A stretch of 64,000 nucleotides of DNA from an uncultured Christensenellaceae bacterium (GTDB lineage Bacteria; Bacillota; Clostridia; Christensenellales; CAG-314): NCBI GenBank assembly GCA_910586625.1, contig CAJUIZ010000001.1, positions 1 through 64,000 of the forward strand. Reading direction: 5' to 3'. A program made the position numbers and the translations under genes. This document shows, in pieces, positions 43,216-51,917 of this stretch (position 1 is the stretch's first letter; each line of letters begins with the position of its first letter). The notes beneath the pieces were generated by a model that saw only the letters and a program-made list of their open reading frames with translations, was not told the DNA's origin and searched no databases.

Positions 43216-45792
43216 CTATTTTAATTTACATACCGTTACGCCGTCGGAAATTTCCGCGTCGTAAAAACTCGCATCGTAGCCTATTTGTTTTTTGTACTTT
43301 TCGCCGACGTATGTTTTGAACGCTTCGACGCGGTTCTTCTTGACAAGGGACAATGTGCAGCCGCCGAAGCCGCCGCCTATCATCCGAGCGCCGACGCATC
43401 CGTCGAATTGGCAAGCCAAGCTTTGCAGCGCGTCCAATTCGTCGCAGGATACTTCGTAATCGTCACGTAACGATTGGTGCGAAGCGTTGAGCAACCGTCC
43501 CAAGCTTACCATATCTCCGCTTTGCATAGCCTGCGTTGCAAGCTCTACGCGGGAACACTCGCTTACTACGTGATACGCGCGTTTGTAAACCTTATCCGAT
43601 AACAACGACTTGACGGCTTGCAGTTGCTCCAACCGCACTTCCGCCAAGCAGGCTACGTCGAACGACTTAGACAAAACGTTAAACGCTTCTTCCGTTTCCT
43701 GCCTGCGTTCGTTATATTTACTGCTTACAAGACTGTGCGGCTTGTTGGTATTGGCTATAACGAATACGTATTCTCCCAGTCGTATAGGGACGTACTCATG
43801 GGTTACCGTACTGCAATCCAACAACAGCGCGTTGTCACGCAATCCGTTTGCGGACGCATACTGATCCATAATTCCGCAGTTAACCTTGGCGTATTCGCGT
43901 TCCGCTTTTTGAGCGAGCAGAGCAATTTCCTTTTTGCTCAATTGCTCTCCCGTTAGTGCGCAAACGGCCGCAATTGTTGAAACTTCGATAGCCGCCGAGC
44001 TGGACAATCCGCTGCCGAACGGGACATGGCAGTCGTATAATAAATCGCAGCCGATAAGCCTGTGTCCCGCTTCGCGCATAACAGCCAAACAACCTACTTG
44101 GTATACGGCGTGTTTGTGATCGGCAAATTCGTTTAATTCGTCTAAACCGAACGTAACCCTGTCCGGTAAAGTAGTCCAACGTATATTGACCTTGTCCGTG
44201 CCGTTAGCCCTTGCGTAGACGGTATTGCCGAGAGATATAGCCGCCGGCATTACCTTGCCGCCGCAATAATCGACGTGTTCGCCTATGACGTTTATACGTC
44301 CCGAAGCGGTAACCTTATAGTCGTAATTTATTTCTTCGAATCCGCAGGATTTCAAAAATTCCGCAAAATCGCATTCGTTCTTAAACACGGCGGTATTTGC
44401 CAGTATTCGGTTGCAGATACTTGCCAATTCCTTTTCCATAGCGGAATGCACCGCTTGACGTTCGCGTGCCGCATTAGAGGCGATAATCTCGTCATAAAGC
44501 ATTTGGAATTGTGAAAGCTCCGACGGCAAGTTTGAACCGCTTACTATAGATTGTTCTACCGCGTCAAGCTGACCAACCAACCTGCCCGGCAAAATAAACA
44601 GTCCCTGCGCTTCTATTAAGCCTATGCTTTCCTTCTTAATTGCGTGAAACTCCGGATGCGCGTGAAATACGCCGTCGGGGTACTCCTGCGATGTAATGTT
44701 GCTTCTTAAAATAACGTTCATCTCGTAACTGCCGTTACGCAAGTATACGGAAGGGCTTATTTCGTTAAACTGCACGCCGTCTCGGTTAGCTATTATTCCC
44801 AAGCTTTCGTTCGTATATCCTTTCCACGCTTTGCGGATTATTTCCGAAGCTTCCACCACGGCGTTTTTATCGAAGCCCGCAATGCGCACGACCGATCCGT
44901 TCCAGTTCACTATGCCTACCGTAACGGAAGGAATCGCTTCCAGCTTGAATATACGGCGAAGACCGCGCGTTTGCAACGGGAGAATTTCGCCGCCGCCTTG
45001 ATAATGGTCGTGAGCAAGCACGCTGCCGCCTATACGTTCGAGCGGCGCATTGCAGCCTACAAAGTAATGCGGAAACCGGTCTACGAAATCTATAAGATTG
45101 ACGAAGGTGTCGCGGTCGATCTTCATAGGTGTGTGCACCGTATTGACAGCTATACCGTGCTGACGGAAATACCCGTAGGGCGAATACTGCCAAAACCAAT
45201 CCTTGCCGTTGAGCTTTAACGATACCGTTCTAAGCGTACGCTTTCCTCGCTTGGTAAAGCCTTCGTTTTCGCGGCAGATAACGCAAGCGGGATAACCGCC
45301 TTGGACTGCGTTGCCGCTTTTAGCCTTGTTAGGGTCGCGGAATTCCGGCTTGGCAAGATTAATTGTTACAATAAGTCCGTCTCGGCTGAAACGCGGATTC
45401 CTGTCGAGAATCGCTTTCTTGACGTAATCGTTAGACACACAATAATCGTAAAACCAATCGGTAGCAGCCTTGGAATCCTGCGTTTGAGACAATTTACTAA
45501 ACTTTTTGTCTATTTCTGCGGGAGAAAGGGAGAGTGCGCCCATAATTTTATCGCAAAAATACGGAGCGTCGGCTTCGCCGAAAACATTTTCTTCTACGGC
45601 AACGCGCGTAAACTCGGCAAGTAAATCGTTAACGTTTGCGTCATAAGGCAACGTCGAATCTGTTTGTTCAAACGTAGGCAAAGACAGCATATCGATAATT
45701 TCGTTGCGTACGTAATTGACGTTTAACGGATTCAGCTCCAACCGCGTTTGCGCATATTGTAAAAGCTTGGTTATTTCGCCGTAAATTTTCAT
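43216..45792 (-). CDS. Fused galactose-1-phosphate uridylyltransferase - galactokinase
   Basis: One 858-residue frame encodes two Leloir enzymes. Residues 1 to about 440 are the Firmicutes (type 2) GalT, with the active-site LAHDHYQGG near 263 and the C-terminal HAHPEFHAIKKESIGLIEAQ. After a linker with a helical segment, residues about 470-858 are a full galactokinase: GRINVIGEHVDYCGG (galactose-binding signature, near 500), PFGSGLSSSAAIEVS (GHMP ATP motif, near 595) and GGGFGGCTLSLV near the end. No stop or frameshift lies between them. Normally galK and galT are separate genes. The operon is this fusion plus galE, so galactose goes to galactose-1-P, then UDP-galactose and UDP-glucose, in two proteins. 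Confidence 0.9.
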   Translation of the reverse strand: MKIYGEITKLLQYAQTRLELNPLNVNYVRNEIIDMLSLPTFEQTDSTLPYDANVNDLLAEFTRVAVEENVFGEADAPYFCDKIMGALSLSPAEIDKKFSKLSQTQDSKAATDWFYDYCVSNDYVKKAILDRNPRFSRDGLIVTINLAKPEFRDPNKAKSGNAVQGGYPACVICRENEGFTKRGKRTLRTVSLKLNGKDWFWQYSPYGYFRQHGIAVNTVHTPMKIDRDTFVNLIDFVDRFPHYFVGCNAPLERIGGSVLAHDHYQGGGEILPLQTRGLRRIFKLEAIPSVTVGIVNWNGSVVRIAGFDKNAVVEASEIIRKAWKGYTNESLGIIANRDGVQFNEISPSVYLRNGSYEMNVILRSNITSQEYPDGVFHAHPEFHAIKKESIGLIEAQGLFILPGRLVGQLDAVEQSIVSGSNLPSELSQFQMLYDEIIASNAARERQAVHSAMEKELASICNRILANTAVFKNECDFAEFLKSCGFEEINYDYKVTASGRINVIGEHVDYCGGKVMPAAISLGNTVYARANGTDKVNIRWTTLPDRVTFGLDELNEFADHKHAVYQVGCLAVMREAGHRLIGCDLLYDCHVPFGSGLSSSAAIEVSTIAAVCALTGEQLSKKEIALLAQKAEREYAKVNCGIMDQYASANGLRDNALLLDCSTVTHEYVPIRLGEYVFVIANTNKPHSLVSSKYNERRQETEEAFNVLSKSFDVACLAEVRLEQLQAVKSLLSDKVYKRAYHVVSECSRVELATQAMQSGDMVSLGRLLNASHQSLRDDYEVSCDELDALQSLACQFDGCVGARMIGGGFGGCTLSLVKKNRVEAFKTYVGEKYKKQIGYDASFYDAEISDGVTVCKLK

Positions 45793-45876
45793 ATCCGCTC
45801 CATGTATTCTACACCATTATAATACTGTCAAAACGATTGCGTTGCAAGACCGACGTTGTCGCATTATGGAACTGTA

Positions 45877-45905
45877 TTGACTTTTTGTAGAAAACGCTTT
45901 ATAAT
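45877..45905 (+). promoter_or_regulatory. Promoter of the AraC-family regulator gene
   Basis: TTGACT (45877-45882) and TATAAT (45900-45905) are 17 bp apart, about 20 nt ahead of the start codon. It is divergent from the galT-galK operon; the galT-galK side has only a weak promoter by eye. Confidence 0.75.
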
Positions 45906-45924
45906 GAGAAAAAGGAGAATGACG

Positions 45925-46788
45925 ATGATAGCAAAACGCGAAGTCTGGAAATATTCCGCAAAGACCGACGTATGGATAGGCAAATATCTCAATTCGCGCA
46001 ATCTGCCGCATTGGCACTTAGACTGTGAACTGTTAGCTCTCGAAAAGGGTCGATTGGACGTAGTATGCGAAAACAAGACTTACACGCTCGAACCGGGAGA
46101 CGCGTTTTTCGTCGATTCGGAGCAAGTGCATTATATGCAGGCCAAGCAAGCCGATACCGTGTTGCGCGTAATAATATTCAACTACGGAATCGTACAGAAA
46201 CTGTTCGGCGACAAAGTATTGGTATGTCCCCAACTGAACACAGACCTATGCGCGGACGTTTTATACGACGAATTGAAGCGCGAGTTGGTGTACAAAAAGC
46301 CCTACTACGACGAAGCGGCCAAGAACCTGATAGTACGTTTTTTTATAGAAACGCTACGCAACTCGCGAACCGAACAAAAAAAAGAAAAAACGACTACCGG
46401 ACAGCTGAAAGCTCTGCTTGACAAAATAGAAAACGAATTCGACACCGTAACTTTTTCCGACGCGTACAAATTTATGGCAATGGACGAAGCGTATTTTTGC
46501 AGATATTTCAAAAAAGCTACGGGAATGACCTTTTCGCAATACCTTAACCACCGAAAAATAGATAACGCCGTAAAACTAATGAAGCAACGGCAAAATTTGC
46601 CCATTACCGATGTGGCGTTCGCGTGCGGCTTCGGCAGCATACGGCATTTTAACAAAACCTTCAAAGAGCTAACCGGCTACGCGCCCAAGGCGCTTCCGTC
46701 GAACTTTACTTTGACAGAGTACGCCTTCCATACCGACAACGAATTCAACCCTACCCTTGCCGACTGCGTACTGTTGGAACAATATTAA
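45925..46788 (+). CDS. AraC-family transcriptional regulator with cupin sensor domain
   Basis: A 287-residue regulator. The N-terminal half is a cupin (PHWHLDCELLALEKGRLDV, the TLEPGDAFFVDSEQVHYM strand) that usually binds a sugar. The C-terminal AraC DNA-binding domain has two helix-turn-helix motifs and the signature ITDVAFACGFGSIRHFNKTFKELTGYAP. ATG 45925 has AAGGAG at 7 nt. Divergent to galT-galK-galE, it is the obvious candidate for their regulator, and the weak -35 at the gal promoter fits activation. Confidence 0.85.
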   Translation: MIAKREVWKYSAKTDVWIGKYLNSRNLPHWHLDCELLALEKGRLDVVCENKTYTLEPGDAFFVDSEQVHYMQAKQADTVLRVIIFNYGIVQKLFGDKVLVCPQLNTDLCADVLYDELKRELVYKKPYYDEAAKNLIVRFFIETLRNSRTEQKKEKTTTGQLKALLDKIENEFDTVTFSDAYKFMAMDEAYFCRYFKKATGMTFSQYLNHRKIDNAVKLMKQRQNLPITDVAFACGFGSIRHFNKTFKELTGYAPKALPSNFTLTEYAFHTDNEFNPTLADCVLLEQY

Positions 46789-46810
46789 CTTATAAGATTT
46801 TATACAAAAA

Positions 46811-46833
46811 AAACGCTTGTTATACAAGCGTTT
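46811..46833. terminator. Terminator after the AraC gene
   Basis: A 9-bp stem, 46811-46819 with 46825-46833, preceded by AAAAAAA and followed by AACTTTTATTT. It marks the left flank of the mobile element. Confidence 0.75.
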
Positions 46834-46853
46834 AACTTTTATTTGCGCGTCCC

Positions 46854-48527
46854 CTACGTCTTGCGAACAAGACGCACAACGGTCTCGACGTTTGTATCGC
46901 TATTCAAAAAGATTTCCCGTACCTCTTTCCCATCTTTATACACGGGAAAGTTGAATTTCATTGATTTTAAGGGCATTTCGCTCTCCCCTTCGGGATAAAT
47001 TTGAATTTCTTTGACCAAAGTGGAAATCAACTCTTTCTTTTCCTCATCACTGATTATATCATATAATTCGTTAAAATGCTCTAATATTTTATAAATATTT
47101 TCCATCGTGACGAATTCCGCTTCCACAGACTTTTTTCTTGTTCTTGCGTCTTCGATATTTGCTTCTATTTCGGCAATCGTGTCGTACAATCCGTCAAGCC
47201 GTAAAGTCATATCGTGAATTTTTCTCTCGCGGTATGTTACATCTATGGGAAGCGAATCGATTTCACGTTCCAACCTCGCTTTGTTTAGCTCCACCTCTTT
47301 CAACTTATTCTCGTAATTGTGTATTTCCGTATCGATTTTTGATGTGTCTACCTGCAAACCTATTTTCTTTTTTATCTCGGCGGCAAAGTGTTCGTCTTTC
47401 ACCAACTCTTTTATAAACTCTATTACAAGCGGCTCAATGTCCGTCTTTTTGAGATTTGCGCTGTAATCGCAAGACCTCCCTCGTTCCTGCTTATTCCGAC
47501 TGCAAGCATAATACATAACCTCTTTATATGTACCGTCTTTCTTCGTCCAGCAAACTCTGTTAGCGTACATTCCGCTACCGCATTTCGGACATTTTATAAT
47601 TCCCGTAAGCAAATGAGCGCGTTCTTTGCCGTATTTGGATTCGGATTTAACTCCCGTTTCCTGTCTTTTCGCGTGCGCTTTTGCCCAAAGCTCTTCATCG
47701 ACAATTCCTTCGTGCAAACCGTCAACCAAACAAAAATCTTGCTTGTTCACAACTTTGTAATCGGCTTTTGTACCTTTCACTTTTTCCCGCGCTCTTCTTC
47801 CATAAGCGATCTTACCGAAATAAACGGGATTATCCAAAAGTATCTTAATGAAATGCGCGCTGAATTCTTCAATATCGGTTTTCTTGCGCGGCGTCTTTTT
47901 AATACCCTGTAAGTTAAGATATTTTGCTATTCCCGTATAGCCCATATTCGTATGGACAAACTTATCGAAAATCGTCCGCACGATTTCCGCTTCATCTTCT
48001 TCTATGACCAATGTATCGTCTTTCAAACTATACCCGTATGGTGCGGGACCTCCGTTCCACTTACCTTGCCGAGCTTTTTCCCTGCGCCCGTTCATTGTCT
48101 GTTCGAGAATGTTCTCGCGCTCTATCTCGGCAACCGCAGACAAAACGGAAATTAAAAGCTTTCCACTTGTCTGCGAAGAATCAATTCCTTCCTCAATACA
48201 AAGCAAATTCACTCCGTAGGATTGAATAAATTCCAACGAATTGAGAATATCGGCGGCATTTCTGCCGAAACGGGAAAGCTTATAAACCAAAACGTAATCC
48301 ACGTCAAGCCCTTCTTGAATATCGGAGAGCATTTTCTTAAACGCCGGACGCCCTTCTATCGACTTCCCCGATTTGCCGGCATCCTCGTAGATTCCGACTA
48401 TTTGCATTTCTTCCCGTTCGGCAAATCTTTTCAAACTGTTTTTCTGTCCGTCAAGACTATACCCCTCTACTTGCATTTCGGTACTTACTCTCGGATACAA
48501 AATGCACTTTTTACCTTCTCGATTCAT
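46854..48527 (-). CDS. Large serine recombinase (integrase)
   Basis: A 557-residue large serine recombinase that would integrate and excise the element. The catalytic resolvase domain (about 8-150) has YPRVSTEMQ with the nucleophile Ser, KLSRFGRNA, and AEIERENILEQTMNGR. The recombinase domain (about 165-270) and a zinc ribbon (CPKCGSGMY...YYACSRN...SCDYS) follow, then a coiled-coil region. The stop lies 21 nt from the araC terminator, which is the usual end placement for an integrase. It overlaps the small upstream ORF by 17 nt. Confidence 0.93.
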   Translation of the reverse strand: MNREGKKCILYPRVSTEMQVEGYSLDGQKNSLKRFAEREEMQIVGIYEDAGKSGKSIEGRPAFKKMLSDIQEGLDVDYVLVYKLSRFGRNAADILNSLEFIQSYGVNLLCIEEGIDSSQTSGKLLISVLSAVAEIERENILEQTMNGRREKARQGKWNGGPAPYGYSLKDDTLVIEEDEAEIVRTIFDKFVHTNMGYTGIAKYLNLQGIKKTPRKKTDIEEFSAHFIKILLDNPVYFGKIAYGRRAREKVKGTKADYKVVNKQDFCLVDGLHEGIVDEELWAKAHAKRQETGVKSESKYGKERAHLLTGIIKCPKCGSGMYANRVCWTKKDGTYKEVMYYACSRNKQERGRSCDYSANLKKTDIEPLVIEFIKELVKDEHFAAEIKKKIGLQVDTSKIDTEIHNYENKLKEVELNKARLEREIDSLPIDVTYRERKIHDMTLRLDGLYDTIAEIEANIEDARTRKKSVEAEFVTMENIYKILEHFNELYDIISDEEKKELISTLVKEIQIYPEGESEMPLKSMKFNFPVYKDGKEVREIFLNSDTNVETVVRLVRKT

Positions 48528-48748
48528 TTTTCTTCTCCGTATCGGTTAAAACGACGTTTAATAATTTGTCGCCGTATTTTTTTATAAGTTGCGCCATTGT
48601 ATCAATGAACGCATTAAAATTGTCTTTTTCTTTATCCCCAATGAGATTGTTAAATGTATTTTGTTTTTTGTTCAAGTATCCTTATTCGGACGGTAACTTG
48701 GAATTAATCCGCGTCCTTATAGCTTTGAATACTATGTTCTCTTTTCAT
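48511..48748 (-). pseudogene. Broken small ORF upstream of the recombinase
   Basis: A strong GGGAGG site (7 nt before ATG 48748) leads a 14-codon frame MKREHSIQSYKDAD that stops at 48704. A +1 frame then reads RINSKLPSE, a stop, then GYLNKKQNTFNNLIGDKEKD and so on to 48511, where its last residues overlap the recombinase start. Alternatively a separate 54-codon ORF starts at TTG 48675. The pieces read like one gene with a frameshift and an in-frame stop. I do not recognise the family. Confidence 0.4.
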
Positions 48749-48783
48749 CGCGTTTCCTCCCTTTTCTCGAAAAGATTTAATAG

Positions 48784-49059
48784 TTATTCGGTTTTCTTTT
48801 TATCGACTTCCTCAAAACCGAAAAAATCGTCATACCCGTCTTTGAGCTTTGCAAAGTCGGTATCGTGTCGGGCTAATAATTCTTCATATCCCGCTTCGAT
48901 TAACTGTACCTTTGTGTAGCCGTACTTCTTCAAAAACTCGTTTATTCTCTCGGCTTTCTCTCTCGGTACGCTCGTTCCCCAAACCATACATTTGGCTTTA
49001 CGTTCTTCTTTATGTCGTTCCTCGTAACGCTTGTCTTTTACCTTTCTGCTGTTTTCCAT
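48784..49059 (-). CDS. Ribbon-helix-helix-like accessory protein of the mobilization module
   Basis: A 91-residue, highly charged protein. VWGTSVPREKAERINEFLKK and VQLIEAGYEELL read like a ribbon-helix-helix: a strand followed by two helices. Such proteins assist relaxases at oriT or repress their own operon. A perfect 14-bp palindrome covers its transcription start. GGAGG lies 7 nt before the ATG. It follows the relaxase gene by about 120 nt, with a promoter of its own. Confidence 0.6.
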   Translation of the reverse strand: MENSRKVKDKRYEERHKEERKAKCMVWGTSVPREKAERINEFLKKYGYTKVQLIEAGYEELLARHDTDFAKLKDGYDDFFGFEEVDKKKTE

Positions 49060-49085
49060 AACTAAACCTCCGTAAATGTGCTATG

Positions 49086-49136
49086 TCGTATATATACGAT
49101 TTAGTGTATTTTAGCATAGTTCGGTTTCAGAGTCAA
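49086..49136 (-). promoter_or_regulatory. Promoter and palindromic operator of the accessory gene
   Basis: On the minus strand TTGACT (49131-49136) and TAAAAT (49108-49113) are 17 bp apart. The perfect palindrome TCGTATATATACGA (49086-49099) sits just downstream of the start site. It is a likely operator. Confidence 0.65.
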
Positions 49137-49180
49137 GCGTTTATCTGATGTTAATACGACTTTGGCTTGTTTTCTACATA

Positions 49181-50473
49181 CTATTTACCACAAATCCACT
49201 TGGAGTTGGTTTTCGGCTGTTCCTCTACATTTTGTTGCGCCTCCCTTTCTTGTTCTATTTCCTTTTCAATCTCTTGCAGACGGTTAGTAAAGTCGCGCTC
49301 CAATAATTCGCTCTCGCCGCCGAACGACGCAAGTAAACCGTCAAACAATTTGCCTACTTTTCTGTACGAAATGGCAAGCCGCCGTTTAAGTCCTTTATCG
49401 TTTACCTTGTGTCTTATTTTGGTTTCAAATGTTTCAGACTTAATGTACTTTACCGTTTTTAATAACAAGTTGCCCTGCCTGCGCTTGTAGTCGTTTTCTA
49501 TATCGTCAATAAGAGTTATATTCTTCGGATCGATTTTGTAATGGTTTGTATCATCGCCGCTGCCGTTAATAAGACCGTTTACTTTGTAGCGTAGTGTTTG
49601 AAGCTCGGTATGGAATCGCAAATCTGCTTTCCGCGCGGTTCTGTCATACATTAAGAGCTTGTTGACAACCCTATCTATTTGCTCTCGGTACGGTATCATA
49701 TCCTTACTGCCGTAATGATAACTGCAACCTTTCGGAATTGTCTTTGCCAATTCAAGCACGGCTTCCTTTACGTCGTCTTTGGTTATGATATCCCGTAGTG
49801 CGGATATTTTCTTTAACTCACGCAAGGCTTCATCCCTTGAAATATACAGCTTGGGGTGCGATTCCGAAATATCCATATTAAGCCTAACGTGCATTCTGTC
49901 CAATACCCGCTTTTCTATCTTGCCCTTGTGCCTATACTCCGTTTGCTTCTTTCTATACTTGCACTTCGGCTCTTTTTCGGCAAACCAAAAGTGTATATGT
50001 AGGTGGTGCGGCTTGTCCTTATGCAATGCACATATTAGGTCTATATTGTTCGGGTCTAAACCCATATCCTTAAAGAACTCTCCGAACGTGCGCTTAATCA
50101 TCCGCATACACTTTTCGGGCGTATCTATCTTATATGACATTTCCTTGTTTAAAGATATAAAGCCGTGCCAGATATTCTTGGGTGCGTGGGCGCGGTGTTG
50201 AATTTCTTTTAACTGCTCTTGCGTTATAACTCCGTCGCCGTTAAATACTCCCGTGGACTTCTCGAAATAGTTTATAAGCGAAGTCGTTTCCGTCTTTGAG
50301 TTTTCGCCGTTCAGTTTTCTGTCCGAAGTCATATACTTATAGATGTTGCTGCCAGACGACATTTCATAGTACGGGCGTTCGCGCTCGAATTTTGCTCTTT
50401 CTTCCGCCGTTGCATTGCTTTTGATTTTCCACGGCGTATATGTAATGTTAAATATAATCGGTTGATTGCTTAT
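49181..50473 (-). CDS. MobL/MobA-type relaxase with probable AUA start
   Basis: A 430-residue relaxase that nicks oriT and pilots the strand during mobilization. The histidine triad region HKDKPHHLHIHFWFAEKEP and NIWHGFISL (the N-terminal relaxase motif) are intact; the C-terminal third is coiled-coil. Upstream of residue I1 stands an ideal Shine-Dalgarno AAAGGAGG (50481-50488) and 7 nt later ATA (50473), with SNQPIIFNITYTPW typical of the family start. The frame is open to GTG 50566 but that start has no ribosome site and lies in the inverted-repeat oriT candidate. So either AUA is used, or the start codon has mutated and expression is lost. Confidence 0.85.
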   Translation of the reverse strand: MSNQPIIFNITYTPWKIKSNATAEERAKFERERPYYEMSSGSNIYKYMTSDRKLNGENSKTETTSLINYFEKSTGVFNGDGVITQEQLKEIQHRAHAPKNIWHGFISLNKEMSYKIDTPEKCMRMIKRTFGEFFKDMGLDPNNIDLICALHKDKPHHLHIHFWFAEKEPKCKYRKKQTEYRHKGKIEKRVLDRMHVRLNMDISESHPKLYISRDEALRELKKISALRDIITKDDVKEAVLELAKTIPKGCSYHYGSKDMIPYREQIDRVVNKLLMYDRTARKADLRFHTELQTLRYKVNGLINGSGDDTNHYKIDPKNITLIDDIENDYKRRQGNLLLKTVKYIKSETFETKIRHKVNDKGLKRRLAISYRKVGKLFDGLLASFGGESELLERDFTNRLQEIEKEIEQEREAQQNVEEQPKTNSKWICGK

Positions 50474-50524
50474 GTTGTTTCCTCCTTTTGTGTGGACGTA
50501 ATATTTGCAGACGGGTTTCCCGTT

Positions 50525-50581
50525 GCAAGTTACTTGCCTTCGGCAAGCAAAAATGTAAATAGCCACAAAATTTACATTTTT
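50525..50581. other. oriT candidate: nested inverted repeats upstream of the relaxase gene
   Basis: Three palindromes sit side by side. GCAAGT/ACTTGC is at 50525-50537, CTTGCC/GGCAAG is at 50533-50547 with a TTC loop, and a perfect 12-bp repeat pairs 50549-50560 with 50570-50581 (loop AGCCACAAA). Position just ahead of a relaxase gene and the high symmetry are typical of an origin of transfer. Confidence 0.55.
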
Positions 50582-50865
50582 CTTATCCTGCTACAAACAA
50601 TCCCACCACTTGGTACGTTTACCCAAAATCTTTGCTTACTATTTTCTTGGTTTTTAACTTGTATCCACCGATATAAATCCTCCTTTTTGCAATACAAAAA
50701 CTCACGGCGTGATTACCGTGAGTTTGTCGCTGTTTATTAAGTTTTTATTATGGCGAAATCGCCAAATTTGAGAAAGTTGTAATTCCGCGCAAATACACGG
50801 ATTTTCCCTCTACATATATCAAGCGAATAGAACGCCCGAAATATTCCATTTTCGCAAAAAATTTT
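50582..50865. other. AT-rich intergenic stretch between the oriT candidate and the KilA-N remnant
   Basis: No ORF with a credible start is visible. A short inverted repeat CTCACGG...CCGTGAG (50701-50720) may be the terminator of the KilA-N/DUF4145 transcript. Confidence 0.45.
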
Positions 50866-51528
50866 TTACTTTTTGTCTTTTCGTCCTTCCGTGAGTAATC
50901 TCGAATTACTCTGTTGCAATACTCGCAACTGTGATTTAGCCATATTGTTTAGCTGTACAAGTCGCTCGCTTTGTTGTACATTCTGCTCAATCAGAATCGC
51001 GTTATAACTCTCCATATTAGCAATCACAAGCAACTGTTCGATTGTCGCATAGTCGCGGATATTGCCTTTAAGAGTATGATTTTCCTTACGCCATTGCGCC
51101 GCCGTTTTACCGAATAAAGCAACGTTCAGTAAATCTGCTTCATCAGCATAAACATACTTCAACTGCTCGTCCGTAAGCGTCGGAACAATATTTTCTTTGA
51201 TTGCATCTGTATGTATACGATAGTTTACTTTTGCAAGCTCGCGCTTCGCCGACCACTCCAACGCCTTTTGCTCTTGCGCTTTCAAACGCTGGAATTCCGT
51301 AACCAAATACAATTTGAATTCGGGACTGAGCCAACTCGCAAACTCGAACGCAATATCTCTGTGTGCATACGTGCCGCCGCCGTTACCGCGCTTTACTATA
51401 ATGCCTATCGCATTTGTTTCGTTTACCCATTTTTCGGGAGACAAATAAAAACTGTTCGCGCCGGATTTATTTTCAAAGGTCGTAAATTCGCGACCTTTGA
51501 AATTCGGATTGTTTAGTTGTTCCCACAA
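50866..51528 (-). pseudogene. 5'-truncated KilA-N domain protein
   Basis: The 220 remaining residues contain the second half of a KilA-N domain (WEQLNNPNFKG, FYLSPEKWVNETNAIGI and TYAHRDIAFEFASWLSPEFK) and the usual C-terminal helical tail. Full members start about 50-70 residues earlier. The homology continues a few codons upstream (YLGL) and stops abruptly at about 51538 in the middle of the DUF4145 gene; the only possible start is a TTG without a Shine-Dalgarno. KilA-N proteins are phage/mobile-element DNA-binding proteins. Confidence 0.75.
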
Positions 51529-51914
51529 GCCAAGATATCTTTACAAATCATTTCTAATGTTCGACGCAACGATAATAAGCAAATAGCCGAATCTATTTTA
51601 GCAACTTTAACGGCAGACTCAAAAGCTCTTTGAATTGATTTTGGTGCATATTTAAAATCATACTTCGTTTTAGGATAAACTATCCTTTTTTCATAAATTT
51701 GATTTTCGCGGCTATCAATCATACTTTCATTTGTATAATCTTCTCTGAGTGTCAACATACCACAAACCGGACATTTTAGTAAAATCCAATTTATCTCTTC
51801 AAAAAAATCTTGTCCGCCGCCCCATTCACTTTCATTCTCGTAAAGAATTTTTTGTTGCCCCGTATTACCACAGTGATAGCAAGTTTCAATTAGAAACTCT
51901 TTCTCTCTTTTCAT
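51513..51914 (-). pseudogene. 3'-truncated DUF4145-domain protein
   Basis: A 133-residue product with a zinc-ribbon-like N-terminus (CYHCGNTGQ and LKCPVCGML) and the start of DUF4145 (RAFESAVKVAKIDSAICLLS, RRTLEMICKD). Normal members continue with a further 60-100 residues (helices carrying the LG-x-x-AAH motif). Here they are replaced by six residues, then a stop. Loss coincides with the start of the KilA-N homology. The ATG follows GGAGG and lies 3 nt after the XRE stop, so it is co-transcribed with the repressor. Confidence 0.7.
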
Positions 51915-51917
51915 TTG

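Noticed and set aside
45793..45840. TTGACA near a TATAAT just upstream of galT-galK as a consensus promoter
   Set aside because: The two boxes are only 4 bp apart and cannot form one promoter; using TATAAT alone leaves a poor -35, which would fit an activated promoter but is not proof.
50474..50566. GTG start at 50566 that would lengthen the relaxase by 31 residues
   Set aside because: No ribosome binding site, and the extra codons consist of the palindromic oriT candidate and the Shine-Dalgarno of the real start.
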